Below, one piece after another: positions 56,958 through 64,000 of a stretch of DNA of 64,000 bases. The notes below the pieces were generated by a model, which worked only from the letters and a program-made list of their open reading frames with translations, was not told the origin of the DNA and did not search any database. A program made the position numbers and the translations under genes. Source of the DNA: Aquimarina latercula DSM 2041 (lineage in GTDB: Bacteria > Bacteroidota > Bacteroidia > Flavobacteriales > Flavobacteriaceae); assembly GCF_000430645.1 (NCBI RefSeq), contig NZ_AUMK01000005.1, positions 366,190-430,189 on the forward strand, written 5' to 3'. The stretch's first letter is position 1. Each line of letters opens with the position of its first letter.

Positions 56958-57845
56958 TTACTCACCTAACCCAAAAGTCACTTCTACGAAACCAATTTGC
57001 TTGACTGGAGCTTTTGGATCAGCTTTCCACTTAAAAGTAAGCGCTGTCTTCTTAGCAGGGTCTAGAAGACACTTAGCACTATTTGTAGTACCCTTAACTC
57101 CAGGAATAGCCTGAACAACTTTGCCTGATCTGTTAACGATAATTTTCACTACCACTCGTCCAGCTTCATTACACTCTTGTACTACTTTAGAATTTGTAGG
57201 TCTTCCTCTCCCGTTAAGACCATATCCAACGCCTCCTGTACCTCCGGGACCTGGTTGTCCATAATAACTAGTAGCATAAGGATTCCCATTAGGATTACCT
57301 TTATCTCCAGGTTTTCCGTCATCTCCTTCTCCTCCTTTAGCTTTGCCATCACTCTTAGGGCCATTAGAAAAGCTATCTAATATATCCAAAGTCGATTTAT
57401 CCGGTTTAGGGTCCGGTTTCTTTTCCTCTACTTTTTCTACTGGCTTTTCTTCAACTTTTTTTTCTGCTGGCTTATTTTTTGGTTTTTCTTTCGGTTTCTC
57501 TACCTTTTTTTGAGGTTCTTTTTTTGGTTTTTCCTCTACTACAGGAGCATCATCAATATCCTGGGTAACCACTTCTTCGGTAATCTCAGGAGTTTCAGGT
57601 TCCGGTTCGGGAACATCCGAAGCAGATTCTGGAGTTGTTTGTTTTGGAGATGATTGTATTGCCTCAGTCGGCTGAATATCTCCTGATCCAGTTAGTGTTG
57701 TTCCAAAATTAACAGCGATACCGCCTTCAGGGTCTGGATCTAACTGGCTTAATCCTAGATAAAACAATAAAAAGATAATAGCCACATGTAATATTATGGT
57801 TATTATAAAAGACTTTTTTTTATGTTTTGTATCTAGTTTCAACAT
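56958..57845 (-). CDS. tonB: TonB-like energy transducer
   Basis: A 295-residue TonB-family protein. It has an N-terminal cytoplasmic basic stretch, one transmembrane anchor (about 12-33), a long Pro/Glu/Lys-rich periplasm-spanning segment (about 60-150), a Gly/Asn-rich linker (about 165-205) and a C-terminal TonB-like fold (about 215-295) with GRVVVKIIVNRSGKV. It transmits the energy of ExbB-ExbD to outer-membrane receptors. It follows exbD by 3 bp and ends the exbB-exbD-tonB transcription unit. The low-complexity middle is normal for this role. Confidence 0.9.
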   Translation of the reverse strand: MLKLDTKHKKKSFIITIILHVAIIFLLFYLGLSQLDPDPEGGIAVNFGTTLTGSGDIQPTEAIQSSPKQTTPESASDVPEPEPETPEITEEVVTQDIDDAPVVEEKPKKEPQKKVEKPKEKPKNKPAEKKVEEKPVEKVEEKKPDPKPDKSTLDILDSFSNGPKSDGKAKGGEGDDGKPGDKGNPNGNPYATSYYGQPGPGGTGGVGYGLNGRGRPTNSKVVQECNEAGRVVVKIIVNRSGKVVQAIPGVKGTTNSAKCLLDPAKKTALTFKWKADPKAPVKQIGFVEVTFGLGE

Positions 57846-57848
57846 AAA

Positions 57849-58241
57849 TTATTCTGGTTTTACAGCTAAGATTACTTTAAATTTATTTCTATTTGCTATA
57901 TCCATTACTCCAACAGCTTTTTCAATAGGAACTCCTTCCTCAGCTCTTAGTATAATAGTAGGCTCATTTTTACCTGACAACTTAGTTAACAAAGTAGATT
58001 CTAATCTACTCTGACTCACTCGTTCATTATCTACATAGTACTGTAACTTATTAGTAATACTAACTGATATATTTTGAACGTTAGAACTCTTACCTTTAGC
58101 CTTTGGTAATATTAAATCAAGCGCTTCAGGCGTAATTGTTGGAGATGTTAGTAAAAAGAACACCAGCAACAAAAACACAATATCTGTCATAGACGACATA
58201 CTGAATTCTGGACTGACTTTATTTCTTCCTCTTAAATTCAT
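57849..58241 (-). CDS. exbD: Biopolymer transport protein ExbD
   Basis: A 130-residue protein with the ExbD/TolR pattern: a short cytoplasmic N-terminus, one transmembrane helix (about 18-38) beginning with the conserved proton-path Asp (SMTDIVFLLLVFF, Asp20), and a periplasmic domain. It uses proton flow together with ExbB to energise TonB. It lies between exbB (1-bp gap) and the tonB-like gene. Confidence 0.94.
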   Translation of the reverse strand: MNLRGRNKVSPEFSMSSMTDIVFLLLVFFLLTSPTITPEALDLILPKAKGKSSNVQNISVSITNKLQYYVDNERVSQSRLESTLLTKLSGKNEPTIILRAEEGVPIEKAVGVMDIANRNKFKVILAVKPE

Positions 58242-58242
58242 A

Positions 58243-58944
58243 TTAAGCAGGTTCGTTTAATAAATCAAGGAAATCCACTGTAGTTGCCTCCATTTGATGA
58301 ATAACCTTATCTGTTCTTACAACTAAATGATTATATCCTATGTAAGCAACAATACCAACTACTAATCCAGCAACTGTAGTCGTCATCGCGGTATAAATAC
58401 CTTCTGCCAACGATCCCATGTCTGCACTTCCTGAACTTGATGCCAAATTATGAAATGCTAAAATCATACCAATTACAGTACCTAGAAATCCTATCATCGG
58501 AGCAGCACCAGCAACCGTAGCTAAAATACTTACGTTTTTCTCCAATTTATAAACTTCTAGTCGACCTGCGTTTTCTATTGCTTTATTAATATCTTCTAAA
58601 GGATTTCCTATTCTTGAAATTCCTTTTTCGGTTAACCTAGCAACAGGATTATTAGTCTGCGCACATAAAATTTTTGCAGCTTCAATTTTACCACTTGCAA
58701 CATTATCTCTAATTTGATGCATAAAACTTTCATCATATTTAGATGCTGCTTTAATTGCAAAAATTCTTTCGAAATAAATATAAACTGCTACAAATAACAA
58801 AACAAAAAGTATAGCTATAATAACTACTCCTCCTGTTCCTCCACTAAGCAATAAATCGATAATGGACAATGTTTTTTCTTCTGCTTCCGGATCAATTTCT
58901 TTGGTATTTTGGGCAAACATACCAAGCATCAATAAATGGGTCAT
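58243..58944 (-). CDS. exbB: ExbB/MotA/TolQ proton channel protein
   Basis: A 233-residue MotA/TolQ/ExbB family protein with three transmembrane segments (about 37-60, 125-150, 173-197). The conserved signature ATVAGAAPMIGFLGTVIGM (about 122-140) and the later TAMTTTVAGLVVGI are typical. It is the first gene of the exbB-exbD-tonB unit. The N-terminal 30 residues (MTHLLMLGMFAQ) may be a short extra helix or a leader. Confidence 0.94.
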   Translation of the reverse strand: MTHLLMLGMFAQNTKEIDPEAEEKTLSIIDLLLSGGTGGVVIIAILFVLLFVAVYIYFERIFAIKAASKYDESFMHQIRDNVASGKIEAAKILCAQTNNPVARLTEKGISRIGNPLEDINKAIENAGRLEVYKLEKNVSILATVAGAAPMIGFLGTVIGMILAFHNLASSSGSADMGSLAEGIYTAMTTTVAGLVVGIVAYIGYNHLVVRTDKVIHQMEATTVDFLDLLNEPA

Positions 58945-58965
58945 ATTTGTTCTTGTTAATTTAGT

Positions 58966-58979
58966 GTTAGTATACTAAC
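58966..58979. promoter_or_regulatory. 14-bp perfect palindrome upstream of exbB
   Basis: GTTAGTATACTAAC is a perfect dyad 21 bp before the exbB start codon. Its place suggests an operator controlling the exbB-exbD-tonB genes; the regulator is unknown and the site does not resemble a Fur box. Confidence 0.4.
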
Positions 58980-59015
58980 GTTATTTCTATAGGTTAAGTA
59001 TATTTTTAATGATTG

Positions 59016-60488
59016 TTATAATACATAAATTATTCCTAAAAGACCTACACCACCAAGTATGATAGTATATGGTAATGCCATTTTAACCATTCTTCCATAA
59101 GACAAACCAATAAGTGGAGCTAAAGAAGAAGTAAGTAAGAATAAGAACGCCGCTTGACCATTAGGTGTTGCAACACTAGGTAAATTTGTTCCTGTATTTA
59201 TAGCAATAGCTAATTTTTCGAATTGTTCTCTTGTTATAACACCATTATCAAATGCTTGTTTTACCTCTCCGATATATACAGTAGCAACAAATACATTATC
59301 ACTAATCATGGATAGCAATCCGTTAGCCACATAGAACATAGAAGGTTGTTTAGATGGATCCAGAGATAATGCCCAATCAATTATAGGCGAAAAAAGATGT
59401 TGATCATGAATCATAGCTACGATAACGAAGAAAACTACCAACAATCCTGTAAACGGAAGCGCCTCTTCAAAAGCTTTTCCTAATTGATGTTCTTCTGTAA
59501 TTCCCATAAAGGCAGTTTGTATAATTATCAATGCCAAACCAATAAATCCTACAGGTGCTAAATGCAATGCTAAACCAATAATAAGAAGTATAGCCGACAC
59601 TCCTTGTACTATTAATCCATATTTTGCCTTATCTGATCTATTTGCATCTTCTTGATCAGTATAATTCTCAATAATTCTTCTTGCCACTTCTGGTAACTTA
59701 GCTCCAAATCCAAACGAGGCAGTTAACTCTAGAACTACGGTAGTTAATAATCCTGCTGCTAATACCGGTAATGTGATAGGAGCCATTTTAATGAAGAATT
59801 CTATAAAATCCCATCCCATTCTTTCTCCTATTAACAGATTTTGAGGTTCTCCTACCAAAGTACATACTCCTCCTAAAGCAGTTCCCACTACACCATGCAT
59901 AACTAAACTCCTTAAAAAACTTCTAAACTCTTCCAATGTTTCACCGCTAAGTTCTTTTCGATCCAGTGATCCATCCTGATCAAAATCAGAAGCGGGCATA
60001 GAATGAATTTTATGATACACTCCATAAAAACCAACAGCAACACTAATTAACACCGCCGTAACGGTTAATGCATCCAGAAAAGCTGAAAGTACTGCTGCTA
60101 GAAAAACAAACAGCATGGACAATATCATTTTTGATTTTATTTTAGTAAATACTTTACTAAAGATGTACATTAATAATGGCTTCATAAAATAAATTCCAGC
60201 CACCATAAATACCAAAAGTAATACTACTTCTAAATTCTGATCCACTTCGTGATAGGCATTCTTTGGAGTAGTAAGGTTAAGTGCTAAAATTTCTATTGCT
60301 AATAGTCCTCCTGACTGCAAGGGATAACATTTTAATGCCATCGCCAATGTAAAAATGAATTCTGCAATAAATATCCAAGACGTAATTGTCTTACCGAGGA
60401 AAAAAAACGAAAACACATTAAAGATTAGAAATCCTATCATTACGGTTTTAAACCATTTAGGACTATTACCTAGAAAATATTTAAACAT
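59016..60488 (-). CDS. nhaB: Na+/H+ antiporter NhaB
   Basis: A 490-residue inner-membrane protein that closely follows NhaB of Escherichia coli: the opening [26 protein letters not shown] (about 40-55), [19 protein letters not shown] and [23 protein letters not shown] all match the family. About a dozen hydrophobic segments are present, with a hydrophilic loop near 170-190. It exports Na+ in exchange for protons, in keeping with a marine host. It ends 71 bp before the exbB start on the same strand. Confidence 0.94.
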   Translation of the reverse strand: MFKYFLGNSPKWFKTVMIGFLIFNVFSFFFLGKTITSWIFIAEFIFTLAMALKCYPLQSGGLLAIEILALNLTTPKNAYHEVDQNLEVVLLLVFMVAGIYFMKPLLMYIFSKVFTKIKSKMILSMLFVFLAAVLSAFLDALTVTAVLISVAVGFYGVYHKIHSMPASDFDQDGSLDRKELSGETLEEFRSFLRSLVMHGVVGTALGGVCTLVGEPQNLLIGERMGWDFIEFFIKMAPITLPVLAAGLLTTVVLELTASFGFGAKLPEVARRIIENYTDQEDANRSDKAKYGLIVQGVSAILLIIGLALHLAPVGFIGLALIIIQTAFMGITEEHQLGKAFEEALPFTGLLVVFFVIVAMIHDQHLFSPIIDWALSLDPSKQPSMFYVANGLLSMISDNVFVATVYIGEVKQAFDNGVITREQFEKLAIAINTGTNLPSVATPNGQAAFLFLLTSSLAPLIGLSYGRMVKMALPYTIILGGVGLLGIIYVL

Positions 60489-60515
60489 AGTATATGTAAT
60501 TAATTTGTATAATAA

Positions 60516-61742
60516 TTAAACTAACTGTTTGAAAGCAATCTCAAACGCTGTTCTACTTATATTCTTATTAGAATTATTTTTATCAAATATTCTTTGTATC
60601 GCATCTCTTATTGTTAGAGATGTATCATTGAAAATTGCTTCATCTGTCATCAAAACTCTTCTCTCCATGAAATAAGCAAATACCCTTACCATTCCACAAT
60701 TAGAAATAAAATCAGGAATTAAGCTTACTTGCTCATCCGTGTACTCCATAATAGAACCAAAAAATATTTCTTTATCTGCAAAAGGTACATTTGCTCCACA
60801 AGAAATCACTTCCAAACCAGAATTTATCATTTGCGTAATCTGATCTTTTGTAATTAATCTAGATGCAGCACAAGGAGCAAAAATTTCCGTTTGCAAAGAC
60901 CATATTTTATTATTTAATTCTTCAAAAGGAATTAGTGTTTCACTATATAATTTATTTCCTTTTTTATTAAGATAAAGTTCTTTTATTTCTTCAAAAGAAA
61001 AACCATCTTCATTTATTAATCCACCAGCATGATCAATAATTCCAACAACTTTAGCTCCCATTTCTGAAAGATAATATGCCGCTGCAGACCCTACATTTCC
61101 AAAACCTTGTACAACCGCCTTTTTACCTTTTACAGTACCACTATAAATATCATAATAGTGTCTTACTGCTTCCGCTACTCCATATCCAGTAATCATATCG
61201 GCTACCGTATATTTTCTTGACACATCAGGAGAAAAAGTTGTGTTCTCCAAAACTTTAATAACTCCTTGGCGTAATTGTCCAATTCTATTTATCTTATCAG
61301 CTTCTGTTGGTTGAAAATGCCCGTTAAAAACTCCTTCTTGTGGATGCCATACTCCACAGTTCTCAGTTATAGGTATTACTTCGTGGATCTCATCAACATT
61401 TAAGTCCCCTCCTGTTCCATAATAACTCTTAAGTAATGGAGAAACTGCTTTATACCATCTCTCTAAAACTCCCTTTTTTCTTGGATCAGTTGGATCAAAA
61501 TTAATACCTGATTTAGCTCCTCCTATTTCTGGGCCTGAAACTGTAAACTTAACCTCCATGGTTTTTGCCAAAGAAAGAACCTCATTCATATCCAATCCTA
61601 ATCTCATTCGTGTTCCACCACCAGCGGCTCCTCCTCTTAATGAATTAATAACTGTCCATCCTTCAGCTTCCGTTTCAGAATCTTTCCAGTTAAAAACTAT
61701 TTCAGGGGCTTTATTTTCGTATTTTTTTAATAATTCTTTCAT
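60516..61742 (-). CDS. Glu/Leu/Phe/Val dehydrogenase family protein
   Basis: A 408-residue NAD(P)-dependent amino-acid dehydrogenase. The substrate half shows GGAAGGGTRMR (37-47) and GPEIGGAKSGI (70-80), with the catalytic Lys77. The nucleotide half has a Rossmann motif QGFGNVGSAAAYYL. It catalyses reversible oxidative deamination of an amino acid to the 2-oxo acid and ammonia. Family members act on Glu, Leu, Val or Phe and the substrate cannot be fixed from these motifs. It lies upstream of nhaB on the same strand (27-bp gap) and diverges from the acyl-CoA dehydrogenase gene. Confidence 0.9.
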   Translation of the reverse strand: MKELLKKYENKAPEIVFNWKDSETEAEGWTVINSLRGGAAGGGTRMRLGLDMNEVLSLAKTMEVKFTVSGPEIGGAKSGINFDPTDPRKKGVLERWYKAVSPLLKSYYGTGGDLNVDEIHEVIPITENCGVWHPQEGVFNGHFQPTEADKINRIGQLRQGVIKVLENTTFSPDVSRKYTVADMITGYGVAEAVRHYYDIYSGTVKGKKAVVQGFGNVGSAAAYYLSEMGAKVVGIIDHAGGLINEDGFSFEEIKELYLNKKGNKLYSETLIPFEELNNKIWSLQTEIFAPCAASRLITKDQITQMINSGLEVISCGANVPFADKEIFFGSIMEYTDEQVSLIPDFISNCGMVRVFAYFMERRVLMTDEAIFNDTSLTIRDAIQRIFDKNNSNKNISRTAFEIAFKQLV

Positions 61743-62184
61743 TTTTTAAAACTTCAATTTATACAAATGCACTTTGACTAAAGATTTTATCTTTCCTAAC
61801 TTCTAATTAAATAATCCCTCCATTACGGAGTTAGTGCTGTCTCATAAAAAGTTTTTAAATAAATTGAATAATTATCACCCAAAAGTGACTTCACAAATAT
61901 AAAAAACTAAATAGGGAGAAACCTTAAATTAAAAAAAATAATAAGCCAAAATTATTTCTTGTCTTAACAGACAAATATTCCAAGAAAAATAAGACATCTA
62001 AAATGAAAAACACTATTAAATATCAATCTCTAAAAGAAATTACCAAAAAATGAAAAAAACATCAAAACTTGTGTATTATAACTTATATTTGTAGAATTAA
62101 TAAAAATATCGAGTTTATCTCGATTTATTTTCATCAAAAAGTTGAATTCGCGTGTTATGCACGCACAGTAAATAAGGATCAAAT
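61743..62184. other. Divergent promoter region between the dehydrogenase genes
   Basis: This 442-bp AT-rich stretch contains no gene I can support. On the plus strand TATATTTG (62084-62091) is a good -7 box for the acyl-CoA dehydrogenase gene, 94 bp upstream of its ATG, though no TTTG is correctly placed for -33. An AAGGATC stretch just before ATG 62185 may act as a ribosome-binding site. Confidence 0.45.
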
Positions 62185-63327
62185 ATGGACTTTAAATTAT
62201 CCGAAGAACAATTAATGATACGCGATGCTGCTCGTGATTTTGCTAAAGCAGAGTTATTACCAGGAGTCATTGAAAGAGACAACAAGCAAGAATTCCCTAC
62301 TGAACAAGTCAAAAAAATGGGAGAGCTTGGGTTTTTAGGAATGATGGCATCACCGGAATATGGTGGTGGCGGTATGGATACACTTTCATATGTACTCGTA
62401 ATGGAAGAGCTATCCAAAATAGATGCATCTTGCTCTGTAATCGTATCTGTTAATAATTCTTTGGTATGCTGGGGACTTGATACTTATGGCACTCCAGAGC
62501 AAAAAGAAAAATATCTTAGTAAACTAACTACTGGACAATCAATAGGAGCTTTCTGTTTATCAGAACCTGAAGCTGGAAGTGATGCTACTTCACAAAAAAC
62601 AACAGCAATTGATAAAGGAGACCATTATATTTTAAATGGAACTAAAAATTGGATTACTAATGGAGGTACTTCTGATTATTACCTAGTCATTGCTCAAACC
62701 GATAAAGAAAAGAAACATAGAGGTATCAATGCCTTCATTGTTGAAAAAGGATGGGAAGGTTTTGAAATTGGTCCAAAAGAAGACAAATTAGGTATTAGAG
62801 GTAGTGATACGCATTCCCTTATATTTAATGACGTAAAAGTCCCTAAAGAAAATCGAATCGGTGAAGATGGATTCGGATTCAAATTTGCCATGAAAACTTT
62901 AGCTGGTGGTCGTATTGGTATTGCTGCGCAGGCTTTAGGTATTGCTCAAGGAGCTTATGAATTGGCAAAAGAATATTCTAAAGTTCGTAAAGCCTTTGGT
63001 ACAGAAATCATGAACCATCAGGCAATTGCATTTAAGCTTGCAGATATGCATGTTCAAATCGAATCTGCCAGAATGCTAGTATATAAAGCTGCTATGGACA
63101 AAGACAATCATGAAAACTATGATTTATCTGGCGCAATGGCAAAATTAGCAGCATCTCAGGCTGCAATGGATGTTACTGTTGAAGCTGTACAGGTTCATGG
63201 TGGTAATGGTTTTGTAAAAGAATACCACGTAGAACGTTTAATGAGAGATGCAAAAATCACTCAAATATATGAAGGTACCAGTGAAATACAGAAAATTGTA
63301 ATTTCCAGAAGTATTCTTAGAGATTAA
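62185..63327 (+). CDS. Short-chain-type acyl-CoA dehydrogenase
   Basis: A 380-residue FAD-dependent acyl-CoA dehydrogenase. Visible family features are the FAD-contact segment CLSEPEAGSDA (about 118-128), NWITNGG (about 155-161) and the C-terminal YEGTSEIQK with the likely catalytic base Glu363. Its length and the Glu position match butyryl-/short-chain acyl-CoA dehydrogenases. It removes two hydrogens from an acyl-CoA in beta-oxidation or branched-chain amino-acid breakdown, passing electrons to ETF. It is a single gene with its own terminator. Confidence 0.93.
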   Translation: MDFKLSEEQLMIRDAARDFAKAELLPGVIERDNKQEFPTEQVKKMGELGFLGMMASPEYGGGGMDTLSYVLVMEELSKIDASCSVIVSVNNSLVCWGLDTYGTPEQKEKYLSKLTTGQSIGAFCLSEPEAGSDATSQKTTAIDKGDHYILNGTKNWITNGGTSDYYLVIAQTDKEKKHRGINAFIVEKGWEGFEIGPKEDKLGIRGSDTHSLIFNDVKVPKENRIGEDGFGFKFAMKTLAGGRIGIAAQALGIAQGAYELAKEYSKVRKAFGTEIMNHQAIAFKLADMHVQIESARMLVYKAAMDKDNHENYDLSGAMAKLAASQAAMDVTVEAVQVHGGNGFVKEYHVERLMRDAKITQIYEGTSEIQKIVISRSILRD

Positions 63328-63344
63328 TTAGTTAAAATTCTCTA

Positions 63345-63386
63345 TTTAAAAAGCCCAAATTATTAAAACAATTTGGGCTTTTTAAA
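63345..63386 (+). terminator. Terminator of the acyl-CoA dehydrogenase gene
   Basis: Seventeen-base-pair perfect arms (TTTAAAAAGCCCAAATT, 63345-63361, and its complement, 63370-63386) enclose an 8-nt loop; the stem ends in A/T runs, so it can act in both directions. Confidence 0.88.
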
Positions 63387-63687
63387 TATTATAATTCTCT
63401 ACCTCCTTCAATTACATTCTTCAAACGAATTTAGATTATACATCTCCTGTTAGAATTACCCTTAATACCTATAAAGTATTTTTATTAAATAATATTATAA
63501 TAATAAAATAATACATCCACCTGGTATATTCCTTTAGACAAATAAAACATCATTAAGGAAAATACATCGAGAATCTTAACCATATACACAGTAATAGGTA
63601 CACATAAAGCAACATTAATACCTAATATTAATATAAATTATATTCATTTTCTATTAATTGTATTTTTAGTATTTGGATTTTGAGTAT
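63387..63687. other. Spacer between two convergent terminators
   Basis: About 300 bp of AT-rich sequence between the acyl-CoA dehydrogenase terminator and the rRNA operon terminator. I see no gene, repeat or promoter in it. Confidence 0.5.
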
Positions 63688-63722
63688 AAAAAAAACCCTT
63701 CAATTTAGTATTGAAGGGTTTT
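63688..63722 (-). terminator. rRNA operon terminator
   Basis: In the minus direction, just after the 5S gene, a 12-bp perfect stem (arms 63692-63703 and 63711-63722, 7-nt loop) is followed by a run of T. Confidence 0.9.
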
Positions 63723-63726
63723 CAAG

Positions 63727-63832
<106 letters not shown>

Positions 63833-63948
63833 AAGCTGTTGGTTGATTCTTAATGATAAGAGATCAACTAATATTGTTGACATATTGATTTAAATAATAA
63901 AATACGATCTAAAAAAGTAACTAAAAAGAAGCTATCAAAGCAATTCTC

Positions 63949-63974
63949 CGTCCTGCTAATTGCTTAGCAGGACG
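63949..63974 (-). other. Hairpin just after the 23S rRNA 3' end
   Basis: A perfect 11-bp stem (CGTCCTGCTAA and its complement) with loop TTGC lies in the 23S-5S spacer immediately beyond the 23S end. It is probably a processing stem or an extra 3' helix; no U-run follows. A second stem with one bulge (63842-63868, GTTGATTCTT arm) lies nearer the 5S gene. Confidence 0.6.
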
Positions 63975-63975
63975 T

Positions 63976-64000
63976 GCGCATAAGCCTATGGGTTATTAGT
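63976..64000 (-). rRNA. 23S rRNA, 3' end only
   Basis: On the minus strand the last bases read ACTAATAACCCATAGGCTTA, the conserved 3' end of Bacteroidota 23S rRNA (E. coli equivalent ...GUACUAAUGAACCGUGAGGCUUAA). The remainder lies beyond the right edge, placing 23S upstream of 5S on the minus strand. The exact 3' end is uncertain by a few bases. Confidence 0.88.

Overview
The window is AT-rich DNA from a member of the Bacteroidota, most likely a marine flavobacterium of the Aquimarina/Kordia/Tenacibaculum kind. The evidence is Bacteroidota-type promoters (TTTG, 19 bp, TAnnTTTG; seen cleanly upstream of the tRNA-Val gene), a TPR-AraC hybrid regulator, a GG-leader RiPP precursor of the type found in this phylum, and housekeeping genes (nhaB, exbB-exbD-tonB, folC) with flavobacterial features. 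No mobile element or CRISPR array was recognised.

From 46400 down to the left edge, on the minus strand, lies one very large nonribosomal peptide synthetase (NRPS) operon of more than 46 kb. It opens with a specialised NusG paralogue. Then come seven NRPS proteins carrying 12 adenylation domains, interleaved with an aspartate/glutamate-type racemase, a TauD/SyrP-like Fe(II)/2-oxoglutarate hydroxylase and a CmlA-like diiron hydroxylase. Reading the ten specificity positions by eye gives this predicted order: N-terminal cap (EntF-like starter condensation domain), basic residue (Lys-like), X, Leu, Ala, Leu, Thr, X, Asp (probably D, from the racemase), Val, Asn, Val, D-Phe (C-A-T-E module), continuing beyond the left edge. 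No thioesterase, MbtH protein or exporter is inside the window. Protein junctions follow a pattern. T|C breaks carry a TubC-like N-terminal docking segment; one break is a clean C|A; two breaks are C|C, and in one of these the second C domain has lost its catalytic histidine.

Divergent from it (47050-55349, plus strand) is a second natural-product locus, a RiPP cluster. It holds a split lantibiotic dehydratase (LanB glutamylation part and SpaB_C-like elimination part), a small ORF overlapping a TPR/transmembrane/AraC regulator, a 49-residue GG-leader precursor whose core has Ser/Thr but no Cys, a strong hairpin terminator, and a lipoprotein prolyl oligopeptidase. Paired 10-bp motifs spaced 22 bp apart (ATTCYTGAAA type) occur upstream of the RiPP precursor and upstream of the NRPS operon, oriented towards each promoter. 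This suggests that the AraC-type regulator drives both clusters.

The right end (55.4-64 kb) is ordinary chromosome: tRNA-Val(UAC), folC, a tonB-like gene, exbD, exbB, nhaB, a Glu/Leu dehydrogenase, an acyl-CoA dehydrogenase, and the 3' end of an rRNA operon (23S end and 5S, minus strand).
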